Assembly (NCBI GenBank): GCA_038049695.1
Contig: CP142458.1
Coordinates: 64,823,501-64,887,500 of the forward strand
Direction of reading: 5' to 3'
Length of the DNA stretch: 64,000 bases
DNA from: Cinnamomum chago
Lineage: Eukaryota; Streptophyta; Magnoliopsida; Laurales; Lauraceae
In this document: one piece after another, positions 10,320-23,280 of the stretch
How positions within the stretch are numbered: the stretch's first letter is position 1
How the letters are laid out: each line of letters begins with the position of its first letter
Notes under the pieces: model-generated
Told to the model about the DNA's origin: nothing
What the model saw: only the letters and a program-made list of their open reading frames with translations
Databases searched by the model: none
Made by a program: the position numbers and the translations under genes

Positions 10320-12416
10320 CACCGCGAGAACTCCAAGTCCTATTTATAGAGTACAACGTACTAAATAAGGAAAAATCAACTTCATAATTTAATCTAATCA
10401 TAATAATGTGAGATTATCTCTCAATTTAGCCTACTCATCACACTTATCATATAATAATATCCTAAAAGATCTCAAGACATTCAACAACCACAACTTTATG
10501 TGCCTGCATTCTCCCACCTTGGACCAAAGACCCATGGCCTAGCACATTGATTCAAATTTCGAACACAAGGTGCCCCACACAACCCCACCCCCCCCCCAAT
10601 GTTGATCATCATGCATAGATCAGCAGTCCTAATTAGAACAATATTCTTTCCCTATCCATCCTTGCTATAATAATGCAGGAAAGAATAGGCAGGTGGAGCA
10701 AAGCCCACCACAATTCCTTTGCAACCAAGTGTCTTCCACATGTTCCCACCCATGAATGTTGTACCAGAGCCACAACAGCCCCACCCCCAGCCCCACCCAC
10801 ACCCCCACCATCACCAATGCACGTGCGTCTCATTAAATACATCCCACGAGAGATAGAGACCTTCACGTGCTCTTCTACTTACACACCCTAGTATCCTGAA
10901 AGGAAGGGTTAGGGTTCAGGTGTCTTGTCTCTCACATGGGATTCTTTAAAACATGATAACCCTGACTCAGCTCTGCTATCTTTATTGTGGGGGCCCATTG
11001 AGGATTTGTCCTGACCAGCATGGATAGGGCTGTAAATGAGATGGATGATGGATCCCAATCATTCAATTTGATCCAATCCACCTTCACTCTAAGACCTAGG
11101 TCCAGTTGGGCCACCCTCATTATCCATGAAATGCATCCATATGCGTATGATGGATGAATTTCAAGGGTCTTTTGACTATAGCTAAGCTGATTGGGGACAT
11201 GAATGTGTAGATAGAATGAGTAGGAATATGTTTGTTAGTTGTACTTCAAAATTTAGGCCCTCTAATTTCGTGGCATGAATTCGAACATAAGCACGGGTCA
11301 AATCAGTCGGGATTTATATTTTCTCATAAATTTGGCCAATTAGAACTGATTTAACTTTTTTAACCCTTAATTAAATGGAATAGGCATGTCTTTAACAAAT
11401 CATAAATCTTAAATTACAAAAATTAAATCATAGTTTAGCCAAAAGAAACTAATCAATGACAAGAAGGGTTTGCTCACTATTGGCAGCCTTGATTTCACCC
11501 AGTTGCCTAAAGATCGAGCCTTAGGTACGTCAATCTTCCTATGTAGGCATGTCTTTCCATGTGTGTTGGCGATCCTACCCACTTTGTGGGCGTCCTCTTT
11601 CCACCTATGTGGGCTCTCTTGAATCCCAACCTTCTAGGCTAGAAAAAAAAATAACGAATACCTCTCACTCTTTAGAACCCATGCAATGAGCCTTCTCATC
11701 ACAAATCTAACTTTCTCATGCCATATGCCTTCCTGTGCATTGGTACTCATTCACGATTCACTCTAATCAAAGTGTGGGCCATGGTAGATATTATCATATG
11801 TGAAAACATGATTTATTTTCTTGGGCTCATTTTTTTATTTTACATGTGACCGATCCAACAACATTTCCTACTAAGAGTTCATAATTATGAACCAATACAC
11901 GGGGTTTTGAAAGATCAAGCACACTCCACTTCTAAAAATTGGAAAAAGCTATATGAATTCAGTGTGTGTTATGTGTGTGTTTTATAATGGTATAAAAAAT
12001 TTGTCATGCATAAATCCAATTGGACTCATATGGCTAATATCTTGGTTTGAGAAAGAGACCAACACTTTCAGTATGGCTCCTTCGAGCAATTAGGTAATTA
12101 GAGGTGCATTTACAGACTCAATTATGGAAGCTTGTGACGACTGCTATAATGAGCACCTTTCAACTATACTTGTACCCTGGTGGCCCTTGTAATGTTGTAA
12201 TAAATTGATACAGTGTAACCTCTGTATAAAAAGTTTTTTTTTTTTTTTTTTAAATTAGGTCTTAGCTTTGTCTTTGATACACCTTACTATAGAAACTCTT
12301 TTACTGTAATTAACATGAGTGGACCTATGAAATTGTAGATCCAACAATCAGTACCTTCCAAATGTGTTATAGGCTCTAGTTCCCTTTATAGGAGAGGGAG
12401 AGAGAGCACGCGCAGG
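10320..12416. other. Intergenic, no gene recognised
   Basis: Mixed AT-rich sequence. A C-rich patch lies at 10785-10815. Sequence near 11026 starting TAGGGCTGTAAATGAG resembles a hAT end, without a partner I could find. Short open frames here have no recognisable protein. Confidence 0.5.
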
Positions 12417-12958
12417 CAGTGGTGGAGCCATGCATGGTCGAGGGCCTAGGACAATTTTGTCTTTTACTTCTATTTAGAAGACACGTCGTGAGATCGGGGA
12501 TTTTTTTTAGAGTTGTTAATGCTACAATCGATACTTCTCTGAGTACATCACTTCTCTCTACACACTCTAAATAAGTAAAAAAAAATCCAAAATCTCCCTC
12601 TACACACCCATTTTTACCCAAAATACCCAAACCCCTCCATACTCAATTTCTCAGTTCCCCTTCCTCCCCCCTCACTTTCACCTGACCCTCTCTCTTTGTC
12701 TCTCTCCATCTCCCTGCCCGCCTCCCTCTCTCCCTCTGCCTCTCTCTATCTCTCTCCTTCTCTTTCTCTTTCTCTATCCCTATCCCTGCCGCCTCCACCC
12801 GTCGCCCTCTTTGTCTCCCAATCTCTCCCTCTCCCCCTACTTGCCTCCGCCCGCCACCGCCCACACTCCCTCTCCCTCTTCCTCTCCCACCCTCTCTCTC
12901 TCCACGTGTCCCTGTTCCTCTCCCCCTCCGGCAATGCTAAATTATTGCCCCGCCACTA
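12417..12958. mobile_element. Possible hAT-like element with a polypyrimidine interior
   Basis: The left end CAGTGGTGGAGCCA and the reverse complement of the right end TAGTGGCGGGGCAA match at most positions and resemble hAT termini. No target duplication is visible; the right flank is a TA microsatellite. The interior 12650-12930 is almost all C and T on the plus strand, which creates several meaningless open frames. Confidence 0.4.
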
Positions 12959-12997
<39 letters not shown>

Positions 12998-15600
12998 CAT
13001 CCAAATTCTGTCTCTAATTATCTATGGTACCGATAACAAAAATACCTTAGTATAACTATTATTTTTTTAAATAATGGTTTCCTAATCACATCATGATATG
13101 TTAAAAACATTAGTAAAAACTAAAATATTATCATTATTGGAGAAAAATAATGAGGAATTGGTGAAAATTGTTAAATAATATTTTGATCTATGCACAATAA
13201 ATGGTTCGATCCAACTTAAATCTTGAAATAAGCCAACATCTGGACCTAGATTTTTTTTTTTTTTTTTTTTGTTGGTGTTTGTCTATGTCATGAGATTAAG
13301 AGCAGGGTTCTGTTCAAACTATTTTTTGAATTGACTATCAAGTAGTACTACGGTCTTGCCCAAAATAAAAATAGTACTATGATGTGTTGGGTTTCAACAT
13401 AGTTGGCCTACAAAATCTCTCACTTAATTTGAAGGCAAAAAAAACAAAGCCCTTCATCAAATTCCTAATAGTTAGATTTCACATATCTCATCATATTAGA
13501 GAAACACATTGAAAGCAAAGAAAAAGAGGAGGAAGCAGAAAGAGATCTTTTCATTGATTACTTGTTTTACAAGCTACACCTGGATATAAATACATGTGAC
13601 TCCGAGTCATATGTATCATTAGACTATCACAAACTCAGTTACTCTAGGAGTGGTTTTCACTAAGACTCAGATTCTGAGTTTTGTGTGACTTGGGCTGTTG
13701 GTCTCTTATCTCCTTTGTCAATAATATTAACATATTGTCTCACACCAACTAAACTATAGGCTTTAAATTAAACTAATGTGGACCATATTTATGAGTTAAC
13801 TGGGCATGATGTATATTAGGGTCCTATGGGTTGGCCTAAAACGAATGGAACAAGTAAAGCCTGAATTAAACATGTATATTATGCTCTAACTAAATAATAA
13901 TTTGGGCGTCAGGCCTTGATGTAGTAAAAAGAAATCATCCATTATTGTCTGCTGATGACAATGTCTTTTCAACAATGTTTTTTCAACAACAAAAATAATA
14001 GGTTTGTCTCTGCTAAGTTCAACTCTGAAACCACTTTTTACATATTCAAGATTGGACTGCAACTAATCATCAACTGGGGCACATAGAGAAAAACACATTC
14101 TTAAAAGCAAACCTCACAACAAGTTTGGGGTTGCTTAATTGGTTGGCAACCACGCGAACAGCACAAGGATCGATCCATATGTATGATGAGCGTCTCTTCC
14201 CACATTGTGGGCTTCTGCTTCCCACTTTTGTGGGCTCTCTTTGGTACATGTATGTATGTGTGACCAAATAAACATGTGGGCCCCGTGGGGACCCACCCTC
14301 ATTGGAGCACATGCTCACACATAACTCATCCCATCTTCCTTTACTATTCATTTAAGGCTTTTAATATCTCACCCTTCCTCTTGTCCTCTGAACATTTAAT
14401 TTTTGAACATGTTGTACCACTGCAAATTATTTGGAAAAAAAATGAAAATCTTCTTCGTTCTTAACTATAATAAAGGTGTATTTTATATGCTAATAAAACT
14501 ATAGAATATTATTACATGGAAGGGATCATAAAACAGTTTTTAAAGATTATCATAGAGCTTTGGACCAATTTGGTAAAGAAGGGCTATTGCTTACAACTGA
14601 AGTTGGTATGTATGTTCTGGTACAGCGGAATAAACCTGTGACCCACAAACATGATGTACAAATAAACACATGCAATCACACAATCAAAGACAAGATTTAC
14701 ATGGTTGGACAAGCGTGCCTACATCCACGAGAAAGAAAGGATCTTGTTCCTCTATCCCTCCAAATGAATACAAGCAATCACACAATCACGACAAGATTTA
14801 CATGATTCGACAACGACAAGTGTGCGTACATCCATGAAAAAGAAGTGATCTTGTTCATCTTTCTGTCCCAGTTTTATAAAGCCTCAATGTAAAGACCAAA
14901 CTGCCCCCAAAGCCTAAACCTCAGGTTCTAACCAACACAGACCATACCCAAGTCCCAACAATGTAAACCAACCTTGGTCTTAACTAACACAGACCAACTG
15001 ATCTAGGTAGAATTGAATACACAATACAATGCCCAACAATGTAAACCCAACTCAACTGAGTGTTTTTTTTTTTTTTTCCAAAACCCAACTTAACTGAGTT
15101 ATAAAACCAAGGTAGTGGTCATCTGATCCCAATGAGATTTTTGGTAAAATCCATCTTGAAAGAGGCCCACAACATGGCATTCTTGTTCATATGGTACATA
15201 AGAGAAGTGTATATCCACCACAAAAAACGGTCTATGGAAGACTATGACTAGTCTGTCCAAAAGAAAACCTCACTCCCCACTCGTCTTTATCCATCTAAGC
15301 TGTCTTCCTACCATGAACTAGACACATAGCTGCCTTTCAAATGTTCAATAGTGAGTGCAACTTGTGTCAAATAGACAGACAAGGAAACTAATAGATCCAA
15401 GTAAAAACCACTAAGAGACCACCCCTTGGTTTTTGTGGGTGGTTTCAGTGTGGGGTAATACCACCCTAATCTTGTGTTCATTAAAAGACCCGCTTACCCT
15501 TTTTAAGGATCAGACAGCCTTAAAACAATACATATTTACATTTTCCTCCTTTGGCCTTTACATGGATTTGTTTGTTTTAGAAGTGGAGAAAGTAGATTCA
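12959..15600. other. Intergenic, no gene recognised; possible LTR fragment near 13500-13735 (-)
   Basis: A (TA)n(GA)n microsatellite at 12959-12998 opens the stretch. On the minus strand 13735-13500 starts TGTTAATATTATTG and has the compact leader character of a Copia LTR, but I found neither paired repeat nor target duplication. The remainder is unassigned. Confidence 0.35.
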
Positions 15601-15639
15601 ACCTATTTTTTATGTTGAAGGACAAGGGTACATCACTTC

Positions 15640-15665
15640 ATGTGCCTATTTATATCCCTTTCTTT
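15640..15665 (+). promoter_or_regulatory. TATA-like, pyrimidine-rich leader before the UPBEAT1-like gene
   Basis: CTATTTATATCCC near 15646-15658 could act as a TATA box. It is followed by CTTTCTTTCCTTC and the start codon about 60 bp on. This is weak evidence by composition only. Confidence 0.3.
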
Positions 15666-15718
15666 CCTTCTGCCAAATGCATTGAAGTTCCCTCATAGAC
15701 AAGCAAGTGCCTCCAACA

Positions 15719-15964
15719 ATGAGAACAAAGGCCTTTTATGTGAGAAAAGGAAAAGGGAAGGAGTGTGCAAGAAGGTTTCACTTGAGAGGCAAGAAGCCCA
15801 AGAGATCTATGATACAAAGAAGGCTTAAGAAGCTCATGAGGATCATTCCAGGGTGCCAAGGAATGAACATGGACATGCTCTTTAGCATGACTGCTGACTA
15901 CATTCTACACCTACAATTGCAAGTGACTGTTCTCAAGGGCATCTCATCTCTATATGGAGTCTGA
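15719..15964 (+). CDS. UPBEAT1-like atypical bHLH transcription factor, 81 aa
   Basis: The frame from ATG 15719 encodes MRTKAFYVRKGKGKECARRF..., then an HLH block: KRSMIQRRLKKLMRIIPG (helix 1, about residues 27-44), a short loop, and LFSMTADYILHLQLQVTVLK (helix 2, about 54-73). The TADYIL.L..QV.V motif is typical of the UPBEAT1/IBH1/bHLH147-150 group. The basic stretch lacks the His-Glu-Arg triad used for E-box contact. In Arabidopsis UPBEAT1 represses peroxidase genes and sets root growth through reactive oxygen balance; the same role here is an inference. An in-frame stop at 15683 lies upstream, and an alternative GTG at 15707 is unlikely. At 81 residues it is somewhat shorter than Arabidopsis UPB1 (about 100), so a spliced upstream exon is possible. 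Confidence 0.72.
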   Translation: MRTKAFYVRKGKGKECARRFHLRGKKPKRSMIQRRLKKLMRIIPGCQGMNMDMLFSMTADYILHLQLQVTVLKGISSLYGV

Positions 15965-18532
15965 GAATAAAAAACCAACAATGTTTTGGTAAGAGCTTCA
16001 TCAATTTCTCTGTTTGTACTCTTTCTAGTGGAGGATGAGGAAGGGAAATGAAGAAGAATGATGGTCTCTTTCTTTGGCATGTCCTTGCTGTTACATCCAT
16101 AAACCACCTTTGTATCACAAATCTCCAATGTAATAGTGAAATTAAGGTATACTTGTATGAGGGTATCCCACTTTTATCCATTTAAAGTATGTTTTATGCT
16201 ACTTAACAATATTGCAGTTTGATTGGATGCATGAGATGATGGAGAAGAATGTTGTAGGGGCTTCTTAATATGCATATTACGATGTTGTGTGTGTGTGTGA
16301 CCTAACATGATAGCCAAACCAAGAGAAGGTTTTTACACTGTAGGCATTATTTGAATAGGGCTTTGTAAATGAGGGCCCCACATCTTGATGATCTAGATCA
16401 TTAATCTAAGTATGAATGTGAACCATTAATTTGAAGGCTCTGGATGAGATGTTTTTGAGATGTGATTCATGCACCATGTGGATTACATGATCAAGGGTCA
16501 AATCAATGGTCCAAAACAGCAGAGATAACCAAAACTGTGGGACCCCATCTAAAGATGATGTCCAAAAAGTTATTGGATTAGAATCCTGTGATGTGATTTC
16601 GCAGCAGATAATCACATCACAGTCAAGACAGTCAAAATGCAGGCCCACCATCAATAGATTACAGCAAGAAAATGACACTGATGAGGACATTGCCTAACCA
16701 TCATTTTCATAGGAATCAAATGGACGGTTAAGAAAGGCATTGTCGGCAGCCCATAATCAATGGGAAATTTATGATGGTTTGCATCTGATCAAAGTTAAAG
16801 TTAGAAAAACAGGGGACCATGATTTGGACCCTAGGTTTAGGAAGCAAGCTGCTACCAGCTGGGAGGATTTGTAATCCTGTTCACAAATGTAGAGATACTA
16901 GGGATCTCATCTCATACTATTCCTGGTTTGGGGCCTCTGTGCTTTTCACCATTGTACAATGTGGTTCACAATAATACAAGTAAGGGTGAAGTCACCTCAA
17001 AAAGTACTGCTATGTAATTCTATTACCAACCTATTGAGTCTCTTCTTCTAGACCATCTAGCCTTTGTCGGATGGAAGATACCTTGTGTGGAGCCAGGGCC
17101 CACCAACACCATGTGAAAAAAAAAAAACTAACTTCTGTGAATAGGATTGGATGACTCATCTAATTTGGAATAAGATTTTATTTTCAAACTAGTGTTACCC
17201 AAACAAGGAAAGCTTTCATTAAAGTTCAAATTTAAAATATTGATTAAGTTAAGAGTTTGAGATTATGTAGGGAGTTAAGTTTACATTGATATAAATATAG
17301 TGCCAACTTTGAAGTTCATGAGATTTGTAACAAATTAGTCAATGAAGTTTATTCTTGTTTTTCATTATTTTTATATCTTTCTCAAGGATCTCTCTCTTCT
17401 TTCTTGTTTTTCTCTCAAGCTTAAAAGGCTTTTAAGCTAAAATAAATATTGAAAGTACTTGGTTGTGTGCAGAAAAGATTGAATGTGGAATTCAGCGATG
17501 GCATCACACAAACGTCACACAAACGTGTCCTTAATCTATGATCAAAGTTCAAAAGAACATTGACAACTTCATTAATCTAGTATTCCTTTTTGCCCCTGAG
17601 TCTGTATCCTTTGATAGAGACAGCAATTTCTAGCTACCACCATTTTTTACTTTGGTGTGGCAAGGGATAGAAACCATACCCAACATGGTGGTTAAGTAGG
17701 AAGTGTAAAAAACTTAACTTGGTACTCCCAATGCTCTTTCTACATTGGTATGAAAAAAAAAAAAGAGTTAAAATCAACCTTCTAACTAACTTGACCCAGA
17801 TGCAACCAACGTCATTATCAGGTTGGTTGAAGATTAGAAAAGCCTAACCGAAAATTAAATGGGTTACAGATGGATGGAACTACCTAACCCCTACCCTTCC
17901 CTCTTATCAAAACCTAATTAAATGAACTTTTGTGCTCTAATGTACAAGGTTTTCCACAATAAAGTAAATGTTTGGGTATTGATTTTGTATGGATTCACAT
18001 TCAGAAATTTGCAAAGCTGATTAAACATGTAATCACACCTAAAATAAAAATAATAATAATAATAATAAAACTATCTTCAACTGGTTTGGCGAGTCACATA
18101 GAGTTGACCCACGTCCATCGCCCCGACCAGGTCCAAGCCCACATGTCTTCACTTGCATCAAAACTCAATTCTGGGGTTTGGGCTTCGGTCTCAACTCTCA
18201 AGTATCTAATTGGGCCCATGTGTCCGAAATACTTAAGAGTATGCGCCTAATACACAAATATATATATATATATATTTATTTATTTAGAGTAGATGGAACA
18301 TACCTAAGGGGGCGTTTGAAAACCATATATATTTATAAAGATTTTGCTATATTATCTCCTAGTTTATTGGAGAGTGCTAAGATAATATAACATTATTGAT
18401 AAGGTTAAGTGAGCTTGGTAAAGTACAATATACTTTGGCGAGCTTCTAAAGATCCATATCATCCAATGGTGTTTACTTGTAAGAGTCCAAGATTAAGTAA
18501 AATCATCTGAACAATAAAAAAGAAAATTGAAA
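15965..18532. other. Intergenic, no gene recognised
   Basis: 3' flank of the UPBEAT1-like gene followed by AT-rich sequence with (TG)n at 16290, (A)n runs and (AAT)n at 18050-18068. No repeat ends with target duplications were found. Confidence 0.45.
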
Positions 18533-18746
18533 TTATATATATTAAAGCAAAGGGGGAGGTGGGCTGTGAGGGGTGCCACCTCAGCCCCCAATTATTCTCC
18601 TTTAAGAAAAATACAAAAAAAAAAAAAAAAGAAGGGAGACTTTGCCTTTCAAGTGGGGCCTTCTCAATCTCTCCTTCTCAGTCTCTTCATCAAATCTCCT
18701 AAAATCTCTCCATTTAGCACCATATCATATCAAATCTCAAGTGTTG

Positions 18747-18784
<38 letters not shown>

Positions 18785-19929
18785 TATAAATGACCCCTGA
18801 TTTTTGAAGATAAAACACTTGCTTTTTTATATTTATAAAAAAAAAACTACATTTATCAATCACGAGCCTATTTATGTACAGAAATCACCATGTACTCTTA
18901 CTTTTGTGAAATGAATTAATGACGGAGATTGGGACAGGAGAGAGAGAAATATTAGATATCCTCTTCTGATATTTTTATAAAAAGAAAACAAATTAGAAGA
19001 AACTCAAATGTAGAAAAATAAAATAGTGTTTTTTCTCTTCTTCTCTCTTCCCTTCACTTTCTTTATTAGTGAAACTTTATACCATGTTCTGTGGATGTAC
19101 CCAACATCCACCAATCCAAATAAAGAATAATTGCAATCAATCCACACCTTTTAAATTATGGGTCATACCATGGATGAGTAGCTACTCCTCATTCACTGGT
19201 ACTTTTGATTTTTACTAATCAGGTTTAATCCCCAACTGCATTCCTTGGATGAAGAGAAATGAGTAGGTGTATCCCCACTAGAACTCTATAGTGGACTCAT
19301 TTATCTCAATCCAAAAGATTATATTTAACATTGGATACTATTTCATATATACTATTTTTCTGTGGAGATAAGCACGGGGCGTTGTTGCTAAAACTAATAA
19401 TAAAAGGGTTCTAGCTTTTGGTCAGATCTGGATTTAGTGGACCGTTGGATCGACTATGTACCGACTCGAATGGATTTATTTTTTTTAGAAAATACAAAAT
19501 TTCATTATCATAAGGAAATAAAAATCTGCATAAATTAAAATCTTTTTGTTGCACAAACAAGTCCAAATGGGTTGGCTTTGTCTTATTGGGCTTTGAAATT
19601 ATCAATGTGTAACAAAAAATTGAATGCATTTCTTATTACTAATATTATATATATTAACAAAATTCGCTTTTCTATATCTTCTTTAGTAATTATTGATGTT
19701 ATTATTATTTTTATGTTGTTGTTCAATGGATTTTTTTTAGCGTTATCTTTGTAATAATTTATTGTTGATGTGGACCACTTGTATTTGTGATTGGAGATAT
19801 GTTGACTATTTTTATATAAATATGCATGAATATATGCTTATATGTTTATAATTAACTTTGATATCTCATAAATTCAAAATGTAATATCTTACTTTTTGCC
19901 CCGGGCTAAGCACGGGGCGTTGTTGCTAG
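18533..19929 (+). mobile_element. Helitron copy 1 of a head-to-tail array (1.40 kb)
   Basis: Starts TTATATATATTAAAGCAAA after an A. Ends with a hairpin GCCCCG/CGGGGC, then GTTGTTGCTAG, with T as the next base. A 3' hairpin just before CTAG and insertion between A and T are Helitron hallmarks. There is no Rep or helicase coding, so it is non-autonomous. A second 3'-end-like sequence, AAGCACGGGGCGTTGTTGCTA, lies inside at 19370-19390. It aligns closely with copy 2 over nearly all its length. Confidence 0.8.
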
Positions 19930-21570
19930 TTATATATATTAAAGCAAAGGAAGAGGTGGGCTGTGGGGGGTGCTACCTCATCACCCAATTATTCTCCTTT
20001 TAAAAAAATACAAAAGAAAAAAAAGGATGGAGACTTTGCCTTTCAAGTGGGGCCCTCTCAATCTCTTCAAATCTCCTAAAATCTCTCCATCCCCTCTCAT
20101 CTTCCCTAAATAATCTCTCATCTAGATTAGCACCATATATATCATATCAAATCTTAAGTATTGCTCTTCTCCCTTTCTCTTAAATTTATAAATGACCCTT
20201 GATGTTTGAAGATAAAACACTTGTTTTTTTATATTTATAAAAAACTACATTTATCAATCACGGGCCTATTTATACCGAAATTCTCAATCTCTTCAAATCT
20301 CCTAAAATCTCTCCATCTCCTCCCATCTTCCCTAAAGAATCTCTTATCTAGATTAACACCATATCGTATCAAATCTCAAGTGTTGCTCTCTCTGTCTCCC
20401 TTTCTCTCAAATTTATAAATGAACCCTGATGTATGAAGATAAAACACTTGCTTTTCTATATTTATAAAAAAAAAACTACATTTATCAATCACAGGCCTAT
20501 TTATACAAAAATCACTATGTATTCTTACTTTTGTGAAATGGATCCATTATGGAGATTGGGATAGGAGAGAGAAATATTAGATATCCTCTTCTGATAATTT
20601 CATAAAAAGAAAACAAATTGGAAGAAACTCAAATGTAGAAAAATAAAATAGTGCTTTTTCTCTTCTTCTCTCTTCCCTTAACTTTGTTTATTAGTGAAAC
20701 TTCATACCATGTCCTGTGGATGTACCCAACATCCACCAATCCAAATAAAGAATAATTGCAATCAATCCACACCTTATAAATTATGGGTCATACCATGGAT
20801 GAGTAGCTACTCCTCATTCACTGGTACTTTTAATTTTTACTAATCAGGTTTGATCCCCAACTGCATCCCTATGATGAAGAGAAATGAGCAGGTGTATCCC
20901 CACAAGAACTCTATAGTGGACTCATTTATCTCAATCCAAAATATTATATTTAGCATTGAATACTATTTCATGTATACTATTTCTCTATGCTGAAGAAAAA
21001 CAAAGATTGGCGGGGATAAGCACGTGGGTTGTTGCTAGAACTAATAGTATAAGGGTTTTAGCTTTTAGTCAGATCCGGATTTACTAGACCGTTGGATCGA
21101 CTGTATACCGATTCGAATAAAAAAAAATTTAGAAAATACAAAATTTCATTCTCATGAGGAAATAAAAATCTGCATAAATTAAAATCATTTTATCACACAA
21201 ACAAGTCCAAATGGGTTTGCTTTGTTTTATTGGGCTTTGAAATTATCAACGTGTAACAAAAACTTGAATGCATTTCTTATTACTAATATTATATATATTA
21301 ACAAAATCTATTTTTATATATCTTCTTTAGTAATTATTGCTGTTATTATTATTTTTATGATGTTGTTCAATGGATTTTTTTAGCGTTATCTTTGTAATAA
21401 TTTATTGTTGATGCTAACCACTTGTATTTGTGATTGAAAATGCGTTGACTGTTTTTATATAAATATGCATGAATATGCTTATATGTTTATAATTAACTTT
21501 GATATCTCATAAATTCAAAATGCAATATCTTACTTTTTGCCCTGGGCTAAACACGGGGCGTTGTTGCTAG
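19930..21570 (+). mobile_element. Helitron copy 2 of the array (1.64 kb)
   Basis: Begins TTATATATATTAAAGCAAA directly after the CTAG of copy 1 and ends ACACGGGGCGTTGTTGCTAG. Its extra length over copy 1 comes mainly from an internal tandem duplication of about 220 bp. An internal second 3' end (CACGTGGGTTGTTGCTAG, 21021-21038) corresponds to that in copy 1. Sequence identity to copy 1 looks above 90 percent by eye. Confidence 0.8.
20056..20505 (+). repeat. Tandem duplication of about 220 bp inside Helitron copy 2
   Basis: Segments 20056-20278 and 20280-20505 both run from TCTCAATCTCTTCAAATCTC through ATGAAGATAAAACACTTG to CATTTATCAATCAC and AGGCC/GGGCC. Copy 1 has the segment once (about 18660-18890). 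Confidence 0.85.
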
Positions 21571-23280
21571 TTATATATATTAAAGCAAATGGAAAGGTGG
21601 GCTGTGGAGGGTGCCACCTCAGCACCCAATTATTCTCCTTTTAGAAAAATCACTTAGAAAATAGTGAGAGAGCCTTTGCCTTTCAAGTGGGGCATTCTCA
21701 ATTCTCCTCAACTCTCCTAAAATCTCTTCATCCCCTCCAATCTTCCATGAAAATATCTCTCATTTAGTAGAGTACCTAAAATCCTTCTAACTTCCCCTAA
21801 AATCTCTCTTTTCCTAACTTTTCTATTTTATCTTCTTATCTTAATCCTCAATTATCAATTTTGATGGTGCAATATTATATACTATGGACCTCATCTAACT
21901 AAAGTCATAAATCTCCAATATTGTGGAGCCCACCAATCTATGAAGAATGTTAATGATATGGGGTCAATCTAATAAAATGTGACAAATCCCATAATACGTT
22001 GATGGGAATTCAAAGCCCAACCAACTGTGAAGAAAGTCCAATGCAATACAATAGCACACGTTACTTATCCATCTAACGAAAATTGTAGAGCTCACATACC
22101 ATGAGTCTCATCTAAATGTGAAGAATATCTAATGATGCAATCAATGTTATATATATGTATGGGGCCTATCTAATCAAATGTCATAAATTTAAAAAAACTA
22201 AATTTACAATTTCTATACATTTCATTTTTCATGTATTTTTTGGTGTTTAATGATTTTTTTCCTTTTATCATAGTCCTATTTTATTTTTCTTTCTATTTTG
22301 ATAGGTTTTCATGGATTTATGGTTTTTCTTTTATTTCTTGGTTTCAATGTTTGATTTTTAGGTGTTGAGTTTCCATGATTCTATTTGTTTCTTCTAAACT
22401 ATTTCTATCATTGGATTGTCTATGCACTTATGTTTTCATGCTATATTTTTGTGGTGTTTTTTTTAATTTTATTTTTTATTATGGGTTTATTCTTCTAATT
22501 TTAAAAGAATGTTTGAAGTAAAATATCAACTAATTTCAAATAAATTAAAAAGCTACGAGCCTTGCCCATGCATGCTAAATTGGTCCGACGGGCCTCTATG
22601 GGCACAGCAGTATAGGGCATCGATTTTCATTGGGATGACGATGATAGGCAATGATCCTATGTTCTTTGATTACCGATGACATTTGAAATTTCTTTGATTA
22701 AATAGGTCGTCTTGCTTGGGTTTGATGATGGGTTTGAGAGTACTCTCCACCATAAAGCTTGAAATTTCTTTTACTATTTTATTTATTTTTATATGTATTT
22801 CAGACATAAACAATTTGACGGCAGCAAGAACTCCATTTATGAGGTCTCGATGATCCTATCATCAGAGGAGTTGAATTCATTGGACTTTGAAATTAGCAAT
22901 AGGTAACAAAAATTTGAATGCATTTCTTATGACTAATATTAATGGACGCATATTTTTTTTCTTTTCTCATTTTTTTTCCTTACTTTAAATGGTATCATTT
23001 TTTCTTTTTGCTTCCATCCAGAATTTTCTCTTTTTTAGTGGGGACTTTCAACTCATGCATTTTTCAATTTACAAAAACTTTATAGGTGTTATATTACAAG
23101 ATTCTCATTATTATTTTTCACGATAATTTCTTTCTTTTACCATAAAATCTTAAGGTCTTTTTCCACTTTATTTTTTTCTAAAAATTCTTAAAAATAATAA
23201 AAGTGGATTCTTCTTTTTTAATTTTAATTATTATAATAATTTACTATATCTTTGTTTTGAGCCCGGGCGTTTGTTGCTAG
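21571..23280 (+). mobile_element. Helitron copy 3 of the array (1.71 kb, different interior)
   Basis: Starts TTATATATATTAAAGCAAA directly after the CTAG of copy 2 and ends GAGCCCGGGCGTTTGTTGCTAG-like, followed by T. About the first 150 bp match copies 1 and 2. The interior is different, but a patch at 22870-22945 (GGACTTTGAAATTAGCAAT) matches the distal segment of the others (about 19590-19650). The terminal hairpin is shortened. Confidence 0.75.

Noticed and set aside
12643-13017. Several Ser/Leu/Pro or Arg/Glu-rich frames
   Set aside because: Produced by a long polypyrimidine tract; low complexity with no homologue expected.
15640-15828. Frame MCLFISLSFLL... overlapping the UPBEAT1-like gene
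   Set aside because: It is in another frame, and only the frame from 15719 carries the HLH signature.
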